This document shows positions 35,942-44,735 of a stretch of DNA of 64,000 nt, piece after piece (positions within the stretch are counted from its first letter, which is position 1; each line of letters starts with the position of its first letter). A program made the translations under genes and the position numbers. A model generated the notes under the pieces. The model was not told the origin of the DNA, searched no databases, and was given only the letters and a program-made list of their open reading frames with translations. This DNA comes from Kiritimatiellota bacterium B12222 (lineage in GTDB: Bacteria > Verrucomicrobiota > Kiritimatiellia > SS1-B-03-39 > UBA6053), in NCBI GenBank assembly GCA_029719485.1, contig CP120722.1:4368028-4432027 (forward strand). Direction: 5' to 3'.

Positions 35942-37537
35942 ATGAAAAAATTTACCCCATCGAGGAACGACATTTCCCCTTCTTGCATGATGCTAGCAGT
36001 CCTTATCGGCGTCACCAGCCTCGCCCAACCCTCTTTTGCTCAATTACGTACTTGGGATGCAGGCGGAGATGGTCTCACATGGACCGATCCATTAAATTGG
36101 TCTGATGATGATGCTCCAGATACGGTAGGCGAATCGGCATTAATTGACGGGGATACCTTCATTGACTCAACTGTAACGTTGACCCAAACCAGTGGCGCAT
36201 ACGAAACGGGTGCGGTCACTATTGATGCCGGAGATCTCTTGACCTTCAAAGGAGGGTATTCCAACAGTAGCGGGACCTTAAATGCGACAAGCCTCACAAA
36301 TTCAGGCAATTTTAATACCTTTAACGGCGGAGGAAGTAATAACGGCGCTGCGATTGCCAATGTGGGTGTTTTGACCAATAATTCTGGCGCATCCATTTTG
36401 GTACAAAACAGCTCGGGATCAAACCGGAAACAGGCCATAATCAGTTTTGACAGCTCTACGAGTGTGAATAATGGCGAAATCACGGTGACGCAAACAGGGA
36501 ACGCTGACCGAAGTGGTGTACAGCTTCGGCTTAATTCTTCAGGAACTTTCATCAACAATGGAACCATTAATATTGATTTCAACCGAGCGACGGCAAGTAG
36601 TGGTACAGCCCAATTGACCATTGCAGATGCAGTCACGCTGGGAGGAACGGGTGAAGTCATCCTGAAAACAACTGCCGAAGATCGTGCGCAAATTCATTCC
36701 CGAACCGTGGGTGAAACCATTACCAATGGAATTAACCATACGATCAGTGGCGCTGGAATTATAGGGGCCGGAGATAGAAATGTTACAAATTCAGGTGATA
36801 CGTTAACTTCAACCACTGCCAACGTCGTAAATGATGGCTTGATCAAAGCAACAGATGCATCCATCCGACTCAGAATATTTCCGAACGCAACCGCAACCAA
36901 CTCAGCAACGGGACGAATTGTGGGGGAAGCTGCAGGAGGCATTTATATTGGAAGCGATACCGCAGCCCGAAGCTTCATAAATAATGGCCTCCTGGAAGCA
37001 CGATCAGGGAGCAGTGTCACTTTTGGCAGTATGAACACCGATACCCTAAATGGCACCATTGCCGGAGGAGGAGACTTTATCGGTACCCTCTCCCTCAGCG
37101 GTAGCGCCACCCTAGAAGCCGGTGATCTTGCCAACGCCGATGGTACCGGCACCTCCACCGTGGGGGGCATGGATATTACAGGTGATCTCGCTTTGGCTGA
37201 TACCACCATCCTTAACTTTCAATTGGGCGACAACAGTGCTGCCGGCATCAGCTTCGATACCATAGCTGTTAGCGGAGCCCTGACCTTGGACGGTATTCTG
37301 AATGTGGATGACTTAGCTGGATTCGGCGCAGGCTCCTACCGTCTCTTCACCTTCAGCTCCGGAAACTTAACCGACAATGGGCTTACTCTCGGCAGCACGC
37401 CCGGCGCTTACACCTACAGCATCGATGCGGATAACGCAGGCGGATTCGTCGACCTCAACGTCATCCCCGAACCCTCGACTTTTGTACTCCTCGTTGGGTC
37501 CTTCGGTCTGCTGTACTTTATGCGCAAACGTCGCTGA
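35942..37537 (+). CDS. Large PEP-CTERM protein with repeat-rich beta body
   Basis: 531 residues from the ATG at 35942, which has AGGAG five bases upstream. The signal peptide (~20-36; LAVLIGVTSLAQPSFAQ) is preceded by a basic, slightly long n-region. The body is rich in Gly, Ser, Thr and Asn and made of repeating short strands resembling autotransporter or extracellular matrix beta-helices. It closes with VIPEPSTFVLLVGSFGLLYF and MRKRR, an exosortase sorting signal. Probably exported and anchored to the outside, and controlled by the operator upstream. Confidence 0.9.
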   Translation: MKKFTPSRNDISPSCMMLAVLIGVTSLAQPSFAQLRTWDAGGDGLTWTDPLNWSDDDAPDTVGESALIDGDTFIDSTVTLTQTSGAYETGAVTIDAGDLLTFKGGYSNSSGTLNATSLTNSGNFNTFNGGGSNNGAAIANVGVLTNNSGASILVQNSSGSNRKQAIISFDSSTSVNNGEITVTQTGNADRSGVQLRLNSSGTFINNGTINIDFNRATASSGTAQLTIADAVTLGGTGEVILKTTAEDRAQIHSRTVGETITNGINHTISGAGIIGAGDRNVTNSGDTLTSTTANVVNDGLIKATDASIRLRIFPNATATNSATGRIVGEAAGGIYIGSDTAARSFINNGLLEARSGSSVTFGSMNTDTLNGTIAGGGDFIGTLSLSGSATLEAGDLANADGTGTSTVGGMDITGDLALADTTILNFQLGDNSAAGISFDTIAVSGALTLDGILNVDDLAGFGAGSYRLFTFSSGNLTDNGLTLGSTPGAYTYSIDADNAGGFVDLNVIPEPSTFVLLVGSFGLLYFMRKRR

Positions 37538-37559
37538 CGATCACTTGCCTTCTTTTCCC

Positions 37560-37589
37560 AACTCCTCGATTCATCCCGGGGAGTTTTTT
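37560..37589 (+). terminator. Probable terminator after PEP-CTERM gene
   Basis: AACTCC and GGAGTT form a six-base-pair stem with a 14-base loop, followed by a run of T (37584-37589). The stem is short but lies 23 bases after the stop of the PEP-CTERM gene. Confidence 0.6.
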
Positions 37590-37599
37590 AGGTTCTAAC

Positions 37600-37860
37600 G
37601 CCCTCCTAGAGGGCTAAAATTTATTCAGCTGTGTAAACCTTACCGGACTAACTTGTGGGAGGTGCCGCATCTTGCGGCGGGAAGACCGGGTCAGGATGGC
37701 TCGCCTCCGCATATAACATCTTCAATCCCGAAGGGATGGCTCTCCAAAGGCCAGTCCGTCAGGGCTGGTGGGATAGATACACCACTACCTAGAGGCCTGA
37801 AAGGCCGGCTCTCTCGCTTGCAGGCCGGGCGTTGCTGAGGCGTCCCTACCGGACTCAGGA
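37600..37860. repeat. Cluster of short palindromes (REP-like)
   Basis: Several hairpins crowd a non-coding stretch: GCCCTC-CTA-GAGGGC (37600-37614), ATCCC-GAA-GGGAT (37725-37737), an imperfect CCAGTCC/GGGCTGG (37751-37768) and GGCC-TGAAA-GGCC (37794-37806). Small frames here are arginine- and glycine-rich and do not look like genes. It fills most of the 506-base gap 37538-38043. It resembles palindrome-rich debris of the REP/IS200 type, with no transposase. Confidence 0.55.
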
Positions 37861-38043
37861 ATTGAGGTCGTTTTTGAAGAGGTCCTTGCGGACAGAACCT
37901 TTAAAATCTACGAAGCACTAGCCCCTACCTTGCTTTACAAACCATACACCCGCTTGCACTCCATACTTTTTAATTTACGTAACAAGCTACAAATCAACAC
38001 TTTTCAACTGCAAAAACCCAAATTGTGTGCGATAATCCATGTC

Positions 38044-39969
38044 ATGGAACTTACACACGATATAGACGAAAACCCCAGGTGGGAAAGTGGATTAATGATC
38101 CTTTGCGGCATCTCTCTGGTCGCAGGGTTCACGCTTGAACATGTTTTTATTCTTCCCCCGATCTACCATCATGTGGCTTGGACTATTGCGTATTTAACGG
38201 GTGGATATTTCGGTGTGGTCGAAAGTTTTGAGTCTTTGCGAAAAGGAAAGGTAGACGTCGATCTGCTGATGGTCTTGGCCGCCCTGGGTGCCGCTTACGT
38301 CGACCACCCTTTTGAAGGGGCCATGTTGCTGTTCCTGTTTTCACTGTCTAATGTACTGCAAAACTTCGCGATGGAACGCTCGCGCAACGCCATCCAGTCG
38401 CTAATGAAATTGCGGCCGGACGAAATCAACTGCCTCGTAAATGGTCAGTGGAAAATGTGCGCGGTGGCAGAGGTACAACCCGGCACCCGCGTGCTGGTAA
38501 AACCCGGGGAAAGCATCGCCTTAGATGGAAAAGTCATCAGCGGACAAAGTGCCGTGGACGAGGCCTCCCTCACCGGAGAATCTCTGCCGGTCTCCAAAAC
38601 CACCGGCGACATGCTGTTCTCAGGCACGGTAAACCAAAGTGGCAGTCTCGAATACGAAGTCACCAAATGCGAAGCAGAATCCACCCTCTCTAAAATCATC
38701 TCCATGGTGGAAAACGCCCAGTCAGAAAAAGCCAGTAGTCAGCGTTTTTTGGAGAAGGCGGAACAGTATTATGCGATGGGCGTGATCCTGTTCACGCTGG
38801 GGTTGATCTTTGTGCCATGGAAAGTGTTGGGCCGGCCTTTTAACAGCTCCTTTTATCAGGCGATGACGGTGATGGTGGTGGCCTCACCCTGCGCGCTGAT
38901 CATCAGTACCCCAGCTGCATTTCTATCTGCGATCGGTGGAGCCGCCCGCAAAGGGGTATTGTTCAAAGGTGGCGTTCATTTGGAACGTATGGCCGCCATC
39001 AAAATCCTCGCCTTCGATAAAACCGGAACCCTCACCCGGGGCGAACCCACGGTCACAGAAATCCTATCCCTTTCCGGGGAAAGCGAAGACGCAAAAAACC
39101 AACTCCTCCGCAAACTCGCTATCGTCGAGGCGCATTCCGAACATCCGCTAGCGGAAGCCGTTCTCAAAGCCGCCCACGCGCGTGATTTGGAAATTTCAGA
39201 ACCTCTACATTTCCAATCGATTCAGGGAAAAGGAGCCTCCGCCACTGTAGAAAATCAAGCACTGGTCGCAGGAAGTCTGCGCTATTTTGAAGAAGAAAAC
39301 GTGAGAATCCCTGAGGAAACCCTCAACCGCTGTCATGCACTTCAGGATCAGGGACACTCGCTGATCTTGTTGGCAGAACAAAATGATTCCCTCCACTTGT
39401 TGGGGCTAGTGGCTCTCGCCGATGAAATTCGAGAGGATGCCGCCCGCATGATTCAAGGTCTGCGCAAACAAGGCATCCAACGCATCGCGATGCTTACCGG
39501 CGATCATCCGCAAGTGGCCGCCCACATTGCCGAAAACTTGGGAATCGACGATGTCTTTGCCGGTTTATTGCCTGAACAAAAAGTAGAAAAAATTCGGGAA
39601 CTTCAACAGCAAGGCCCCGTCGCCATGGTCGGTGACGGCGTCAATGATGCACCCGCCCTCGCCACTGCAGATCTAGGCATTGCCATGGGAGCCGCAGGTA
39701 CCGATGTTGCCATGGAAACCGCAGATGTGGTCCTCATGAGCACCGAACTCTGTCACCTGGTCAACGCCTTCGCGCTGGCCAAACGGAGCCGCCGTGTCGT
39801 CGCTCAAAACCTGACTTTTTCTATGGCCGTCATTCTGGTTCTGGTGATCAGCACCCTCACCGTCGGCATCCCCCTGCCCTTGGGGGTCATCGGACATGAA
39901 GGCTCCACCGTCTTGGTCTGCCTCAATGGACTGCGCCTGCTTTCCTTCAAAAGCAAACAGAAGCCTTAA
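38044..39969 (+). CDS. P1B-4-type heavy-metal transporting ATPase
   Basis: 641 residues from the ATG at 38044; the frame continues up to a TTG at 37930 but that extension is not family-like. There is no N-terminal heavy-metal domain. The membrane metal site carries Ser281-Pro-Cys283 (VVASPCALIISTP) and His618-Glu-Gly (GHEGSTVLVCLNG). These are the marks of subgroup P1B-4 (CoaT/CtpD; Co, Zn, Fe or Ni export) and differ from the CPC of Cu/Zn pumps. DKTGT has phosphorylated Asp325; TGES (~177) and GDGVND are intact. It sits alone, with no linked metal regulator. The MarR gene at 40755 is the nearest regulator. Confidence 0.92.
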   Translation: MELTHDIDENPRWESGLMILCGISLVAGFTLEHVFILPPIYHHVAWTIAYLTGGYFGVVESFESLRKGKVDVDLLMVLAALGAAYVDHPFEGAMLLFLFSLSNVLQNFAMERSRNAIQSLMKLRPDEINCLVNGQWKMCAVAEVQPGTRVLVKPGESIALDGKVISGQSAVDEASLTGESLPVSKTTGDMLFSGTVNQSGSLEYEVTKCEAESTLSKIISMVENAQSEKASSQRFLEKAEQYYAMGVILFTLGLIFVPWKVLGRPFNSSFYQAMTVMVVASPCALIISTPAAFLSAIGGAARKGVLFKGGVHLERMAAIKILAFDKTGTLTRGEPTVTEILSLSGESEDAKNQLLRKLAIVEAHSEHPLAEAVLKAAHARDLEISEPLHFQSIQGKGASATVENQALVAGSLRYFEEENVRIPEETLNRCHALQDQGHSLILLAEQNDSLHLLGLVALADEIREDAARMIQGLRKQGIQRIAMLTGDHPQVAAHIAENLGIDDVFAGLLPEQKVEKIRELQQQGPVAMVGDGVNDAPALATADLGIAMGAAGTDVAMETADVVLMSTELCHLVNAFALAKRSRRVVAQNLTFSMAVILVLVISTLTVGIPLPLGVIGHEGSTVLVCLNGLRLLSFKSKQKP

Positions 39970-40658
39970 CTCAATGGCGCTTTGAGCGCATGCACCTCAA
40001 GGTTTGCATATTCCGCAATCAGAGGCGTCATCTGACGAAATCCAATCTTGCCTCCTCCCAGTACCGGTCCCCTCTCTTTTCCGGAATCCTGCCAGCGAAA
40101 ACATTCCAACCCATCAATCGCAAAGCGAACATGCGGACCCGATTTCAACAACGAGATGCGATACGACTCCTTCATATCCGAAATCCCGGGCAAGGGATCA
40201 GCCCCTTGCGCCACCAAATGAAATCCATGACTCTTGCGTAAATTGCAGGTCGTAAATGACCGTTCTCGCGCATGTTTTCGCCGGAAATAACTCACATGTA
40301 AGGCATTGATGTCCCCCGAGTGATACTGATCATAGGGCCCCGTACGTTTTGCCAACGAAGGATCCAATACATCCTCACCCTGACGGCCTTTGGCCGCAAA
40401 AAAGAGAATACTTAAGCCGGGTTCCTGAATGGGTCGATACTCCCAGCTGATGCGAATATGGTCCGGAAATTCTTCAGGACACCATACCACCAAATTTGCA
40501 GCCTGCCCCTCCCCTGGGTCACGGGTTCCTTCTAGTCGCCACCGGTTACGAGGAAAACTAGACGCCGCTTCCCCTTCCATCTGAAAGCCCGCAAGGTCTT
40601 CAGGTGAACAAAGCGGATTTTCATAAATTAATTCATCAATCCAATTCTGGTACATCAT
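39966..40658 (-). CDS. DUF1961 family protein
   Basis: 230 residues without a signal peptide. Pattern NPLCSPEDLAGFQMEGEA, then WEYRPIQEPGLSILFFAA, YDQYHSGDINALHVSYFRR and IGFRQMTPLIAEYANLEV, the concanavalin-like beta sandwich of the DUF1961 family. Members in PVC bacteria and Bacteroidetes often lie in polysaccharide loci, so a carbohydrate role is likely but unproved. Its stop overlaps the end of the P-type ATPase gene on the other strand by four bases. Confidence 0.75.
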   Translation of the reverse strand: MMYQNWIDELIYENPLCSPEDLAGFQMEGEAASSFPRNRWRLEGTRDPGEGQAANLVVWCPEEFPDHIRISWEYRPIQEPGLSILFFAAKGRQGEDVLDPSLAKRTGPYDQYHSGDINALHVSYFRRKHARERSFTTCNLRKSHGFHLVAQGADPLPGISDMKESYRISLLKSGPHVRFAIDGLECFRWQDSGKERGPVLGGGKIGFRQMTPLIAEYANLEVHALKAPLS

Positions 40659-40754
40659 AACCTATGAAACATAAGTTCTCATGGCTTCACTGGCAAGCAT
40701 GCTTGCTCTATAAAATGAGGGTTGGAACCTCTCCAGTCAAACCTCACCCCAGTC

Positions 40755-41186
40755 TTAATGAATCTCAGCATAAGCATCGATCATTTTTGCAAGTTGCTCT
40801 GGGGTCAAATCTTCAGACAAGGCATCGGCCGTCTCCGAAAAGGTAACTTGCGCGTCATTATAAAGTTTTTGACCCACTTGTGACAACTTGACCAAACTTT
40901 GCCGGGCATCCCGAGGGTTGGCTTCTTTTTCGATCCAGCCTAATTTCTCCATGGGCGCAACCATACGGGTGATACCAGAAGCACTCATCCCCAGCAATTC
41001 CGCCAATTCGATACGAGAAAGTGCTTTCTGATCCGTACCATCTAAGGCATCCAACAATAAATATTCAGATAAGTTCATACCATGAATACTCAGACGATTG
41101 CCTACTTTTTTGGCTAAGCGTGAAGCCAATAATGCATTTTTGATAATGAACTGAGAACTTAATACTGATTTGGGCATGACATACAT
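40755..41186 (-). CDS. MarR-family transcriptional regulator
   Basis: 143 residues. Winged helix-turn-helix with ALSRIELAELLGMSASGITRMVAPMEKLGWIE, then the wing DARQSLVKLSQVGQKLY, and helices at both ends for dimerisation. The upstream region contains a perfect 12-base palindrome (41200-41211) only 14 bases before the start codon, so autoregulation is likely. It is divergent from the polysaccharide deacetylase at 41328, and the DUF1961 gene lies 96 bases downstream. Confidence 0.93.
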   Translation of the reverse strand: MYVMPKSVLSSQFIIKNALLASRLAKKVGNRLSIHGMNLSEYLLLDALDGTDQKALSRIELAELLGMSASGITRMVAPMEKLGWIEKEANPRDARQSLVKLSQVGQKLYNDAQVTFSETADALSEDLTPEQLAKMIDAYAEIH

Positions 41187-41199
41187 CCTTGAGGGTTAC

Positions 41200-41233
41200 T
41201 TGATTAATCAACTATATATCACGCTTTAATCAA
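41200..41233. promoter_or_regulatory. Palindromic MarR-type operator and a half site
   Basis: TTGATTAATCAA (41200-41211) is perfectly palindromic; a second half site TTAATCAA lies at 41226-41233. They sit between the divergent MarR and polysaccharide deacetylase genes. MarR proteins bind such AT-rich 12- to 16-base palindromes over their own promoters. Confidence 0.6.
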
Positions 41234-41327
41234 CCACTTCCTTATGATTCAAGATAATTCTATAGAAAAAAGCCTCATGCACGACATCACACTTGACTAT
41301 GTCACAAAAGCATTCAGAAATATTTTT

Positions 41328-43214
41328 ATGAAACCATTCACATTAGCGCTCTCTCTACTATCCCTCTTCTTTATCCCATTGTTACCTGCGGCCGATGCAG
41401 AGCTTCGTTTCTATACCCGGGAAATTGAAATTCCTCAGGGCTCCTCCCCCGGACAATTAACTATTTGTCCCGTGTTTGATGACAAAGAATTTGCCTACTC
41501 TGCACGTTGGGATGACAGCAATCGAAATCATTATCGCATGCAAGCCCTCATGCAACAAAACGGCTTTAAAGGCACCTTTTTTCTGAATCATAAGCCCGAT
41601 CAAAAGTCCATGAATTTTCAAAAACTGAACCTGTTGAATGCAGATTTGGGGGCGCACTCAATGACCCATGCGCGAATTGCATCTGAAATCAACATCAATC
41701 GCATGTTCTGGGAAGTTGCCGAAATTCGCGCCATCATTGAAGCGGAAGCAGATCAACCTATCAATAGCTATTGTTTTTCAGACGGAAACTTTCGAAATAT
41801 GACCCGAAAACAGATGCAACGACTGATCGCAGAATCGCTGCAACGGGTAGGGTATATTCACAATATGGATAAAAAATTTGTCGACAGCCTTCCTCAAGAC
41901 CTCGATCCTGTAAGCTACACGTATTATTGCACGGCAGGCAATAATCGCAGTCCATCCCTCGTCGCTTTTGAAAAAAATTTACAGAAAATGTTGTCCGATC
42001 CTGATTGGCAAGAGGATCAACCTGTTCTCAGTATGGGTGTACATGTCTGGATGCCTAACCAGAAATCTTGGGATGCCATGGAGAGCATCTACCAAAAATA
42101 TGCCAACCAGGAGCAATGGTGGTATTGCACTCAAACCGAATATGCGGCCTATCAGAAACTAATACAGCAGGCTGACATCTCTGTAGGTCAACCCCGAGAA
42201 AACCATAACCTCTACACCATACGACTTCCCTACGGAGCTGATATAGGCTCCAACGTTTCCCTAACGCTTCGTTACTCTGAGCCCACAACTGGAATTCTCA
42301 TTGACGGAGTCGCCTGCGCATCCCGCACCGATACTGAGGGTACCGTATTTAATGTAGGCCCTCCACCTTTCGCCTCCGTTCCTCAGTTGATTAGCTATCA
42401 ACCTATGGATGAAAACCCACCTGTACTCAGTAAAGAACCGATCAAAACCGCTCTCACTGCCCGCCTGGAGTTGTCTAAGCCTCATACGCTCAGCCTCACC
42501 CTCAAGGCCAGTCCCGAGAGCCAAATTGAAAATCTACGTATCCGGTATATCCTCCCACCCAAATATCAAACTCCTGCCATACAATCACCACAACCACTGC
42601 TGGCTGACGAAACACGCCACATTGAGCTTCCACTGCAACTGGTAGGCCGTGGTGAATATCTTTGGGGCAGACCTTTTCTCCTTTGTCAGATCGACTATCT
42701 CAACCACGAACAACCCGAACGGGTATATACCTCAATATTCGAGCCCACAGTCCCCCCTCCCCTAAATGAAAAGTATCGCGACAATTCTTATGTCTCCACC
42801 TTTTTTACGGACCGTCAACTGTGGGAGCAAGCGCTTCTCCTCTCAATTCCGGGAACAACCTTGTCGCCATCACTAGAGTGGATAGGCGCCAGTGACGAAG
42901 AACGCCTGGTCTTCAATGAAAACATCTCTGACATGGGCGAACGCCTACGCCTGGAGCTCAAAAACAAAAGCGAAGAAGATCAATATTTCATGATTGTTTC
43001 GAACATTATGTCCACCAAAGAGGGAACCTTGATCAGCAAAAACCTGAGATACACCACTGAGCTATATTTAAATGGTCAGCGACTCAGCCCTAAAAATGGG
43101 GATCCTCTACCCGTGAAACAAGGGGAGAACCGATTAATCACCATACATAAGGTGAATAAATTTACGGGGCGTTTGCACCACAATTTCACCTACACCATCC
43201 GAGGGTCTAAGTGA
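41328..43214 (+). CDS. Secreted polysaccharide deacetylase-like protein
   Basis: 628 residues from the ATG at 41328, chosen because a signal peptide follows (FTLALSLLSLFFIPLLPAAD). The N-terminal ~250 residues are a NodB/CE4-like barrel. ARWDDSN supplies the Asp, FKGTFFLN follows, and GAHSMTHARIA gives the metal-binding HSxxH motif. The remaining ~380 residues are mostly beta-rich and unassigned. The likely reaction is hydrolysis of an N- or O-acetyl group on a glycan outside the cytoplasm. Divergent from the MarR regulator, whose palindrome is in between. Confidence 0.8.
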   Translation: MKPFTLALSLLSLFFIPLLPAADAELRFYTREIEIPQGSSPGQLTICPVFDDKEFAYSARWDDSNRNHYRMQALMQQNGFKGTFFLNHKPDQKSMNFQKLNLLNADLGAHSMTHARIASEININRMFWEVAEIRAIIEAEADQPINSYCFSDGNFRNMTRKQMQRLIAESLQRVGYIHNMDKKFVDSLPQDLDPVSYTYYCTAGNNRSPSLVAFEKNLQKMLSDPDWQEDQPVLSMGVHVWMPNQKSWDAMESIYQKYANQEQWWYCTQTEYAAYQKLIQQADISVGQPRENHNLYTIRLPYGADIGSNVSLTLRYSEPTTGILIDGVACASRTDTEGTVFNVGPPPFASVPQLISYQPMDENPPVLSKEPIKTALTARLELSKPHTLSLTLKASPESQIENLRIRYILPPKYQTPAIQSPQPLLADETRHIELPLQLVGRGEYLWGRPFLLCQIDYLNHEQPERVYTSIFEPTVPPPLNEKYRDNSYVSTFFTDRQLWEQALLLSIPGTTLSPSLEWIGASDEERLVFNENISDMGERLRLELKNKSEEDQYFMIVSNIMSTKEGTLISKNLRYTTELYLNGQRLSPKNGDPLPVKQGENRLITIHKVNKFTGRLHHNFTYTIRGSK

Positions 43215-43253
43215 ATACATGCGAAGCAGCTCCGAGCTATATTCTGGTTTAGA

Positions 43254-44735
43254 TTATAAAATCGGTGAAGCCAAACTCGCCGCCCGGGACATGAGTTGAA
43301 ACCAGATGGATTTGTCATCAATCATATGAATATCCATTTCTTCCGCGCGATCAAAATCAGCTAACAACATTTTTTCAATTTGTTGATTAAATCCCGGGTC
43401 CATAATCATGGCCGTGATTTCGAAGTTCAAACGGAAAGAACGATTGTCAAAATTGGCAGTACCTACAGAGGCTACTTCTGAATCAATCAGCATTACCTTC
43501 TGATGCATAAACCCTTCAGTGTAGCGCCACACTCTCACCCCATCCCCCGCTTCTTTGATATAAGAAAATGCCGCCATATAAACCAGGAAGTGGTCGGGTT
43601 CATCAGGAATCAAAATTCGTACATCGACCCCACGCAATGACGCGAGTTCAAGCGCGTTCATGACCCCTTGGTCTGGAATAAAATATGGACTCGCAATCCA
43701 TATCCGTTTTTTGGCCGAATTAATCGCATGCGTGAACATCAGCGTTGCGGTTTCACGGAGATCTGCAGGCCCCGATGGAATAATTAAGATATCTTGCTCC
43801 CCTTTCGCTTCAAATCCATTTTCCCAATCCAAGCTCAACATATGGTCGGTGGCCCAATTCCAATCTTCCACAAACGTCAGTTGCATCGCCAATGTTGCAG
43901 GCCCTTCAACCTTCACATGGGTATCCCGCCATGCTGAGAACTCCTTACCGCCATCAATATATTCATCGCCCACATTGTGTCCACCCACCCAACCCGTATG
44001 TCCATCGACCACCACAATCTTCCGGTGATTTCTGAAATTGATTTGAAAACGGTTCTTGGGACCTTTTCGGGTATGAAAATTATGAGCTTCCACACCACCC
44101 GCTCGTAACTCTTCCAAATACGATTCAGGTAAATTTTTACTCCCCACCTCGTCGTAAAGGAAATACACATCAAGCCCTTCTTGAGACTTTTGGATGAGTA
44201 ACTCCTTTAATTTCCGCCCAAGCACGTCATCTTTTACGATAAAGAATTCGACCAACACATAACGTTTTGCCGCGGCAATTCCTGCAAAAATAGAATCAAA
44301 GGTATCCGTACCATCAATCAAAAGGTCGACGCGATTGCCTTTTAAAATAGGAATTCGTGCTAACTCTTCCGCAGCGCTAGCGCTGGGGTGATCCGTAGAT
44401 ACATTTGAAAAGGCATGGGGATGCTTCTGAACCAGGGTTTCCACAATCCCTTTTAAATCACGATCATTTTCCTGTCGGGCAGAGACATAACCGTTAAAGT
44501 TGTTCCGCCCCAAAATCCAATACGCAGGCACCGCAATCACCGGGAAGGTATTTAAGGAGACAATCCACGCCACGGTTCCTTGTGGCGTACGCGTCCCCAT
44601 CAAAGCATGGAAAGAAGAAATCACCCCTCCGATATGGGCTAACAACAAACATGTAAATATAATCATACGCTTTCTCGTCTTTCCTTTCAAAAAATTTCTA
44701 CACTTCAAAACAGTCTCTTTATTGGTATTTCTCAT
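43254..44735 (-). CDS. Cardiolipin synthase (phospholipase D family)
   Basis: 493 residues from the ATG at 44735, which overlaps the previous gene by 17 bases; an ATG at 44666 would give 470 residues. Two N-terminal membrane helices (MIIFTCLLLAHIGGVISSFH; TVAWIVSLNTFPVIAVPAYW) are followed by two HKD-type phosphodiesterase regions. The first is degenerate in spelling (INFRNHRKIVVVDGHTGWVGG, with His-Arg-Lys and the downstream Asp), the second is MHQKVMLIDSEVASVGTANFDNRSF. Both have His, Lys and Asp in place. It makes cardiolipin from phosphatidylglycerol at the inner membrane. Confidence 0.92.
   Translation of the reverse strand: MRNTNKETVLKCRNFLKGKTRKRMIIFTCLLLAHIGGVISSFHALMGTRTPQGTVAWIVSLNTFPVIAVPAYWILGRNNFNGYVSARQENDRDLKGIVETLVQKHPHAFSNVSTDHPSASAAEELARIPILKGNRVDLLIDGTDTFDSIFAGIAAAKRYVLVEFFIVKDDVLGRKLKELLIQKSQEGLDVYFLYDEVGSKNLPESYLEELRAGGVEAHNFHTRKGPKNRFQINFRNHRKIVVVDGHTGWVGGHNVGDEYIDGGKEFSAWRDTHVKVEGPATLAMQLTFVEDWNWATDHMLSLDWENGFEAKGEQDILIIPSGPADLRETATLMFTHAINSAKKRIWIASPYFIPDQGVMNALELASLRGVDVRILIPDEPDHFLVYMAAFSYIKEAGDGVRVWRYTEGFMHQKVMLIDSEVASVGTANFDNRSFRLNFEITAMIMDPGFNQQIEKMLLADFDRAEEMDIHMIDDKSIWFQLMSRAASLASPIL

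Noticed and set aside
36040..36660. Minus-strand frame of 206 codons opposite the PEP-CTERM gene
   Set aside because: The Pro/Val-rich sequence mirrors the Gly/Thr/Asn-rich + strand gene. It has no start signal and no family resemblance.
37653..37838. Short frame in the palindrome cluster before the P-type ATPase
   Set aside because: Arg/Gly-rich, spans several hairpins and lacks a ribosome-binding site. It is better explained as a repeat region.
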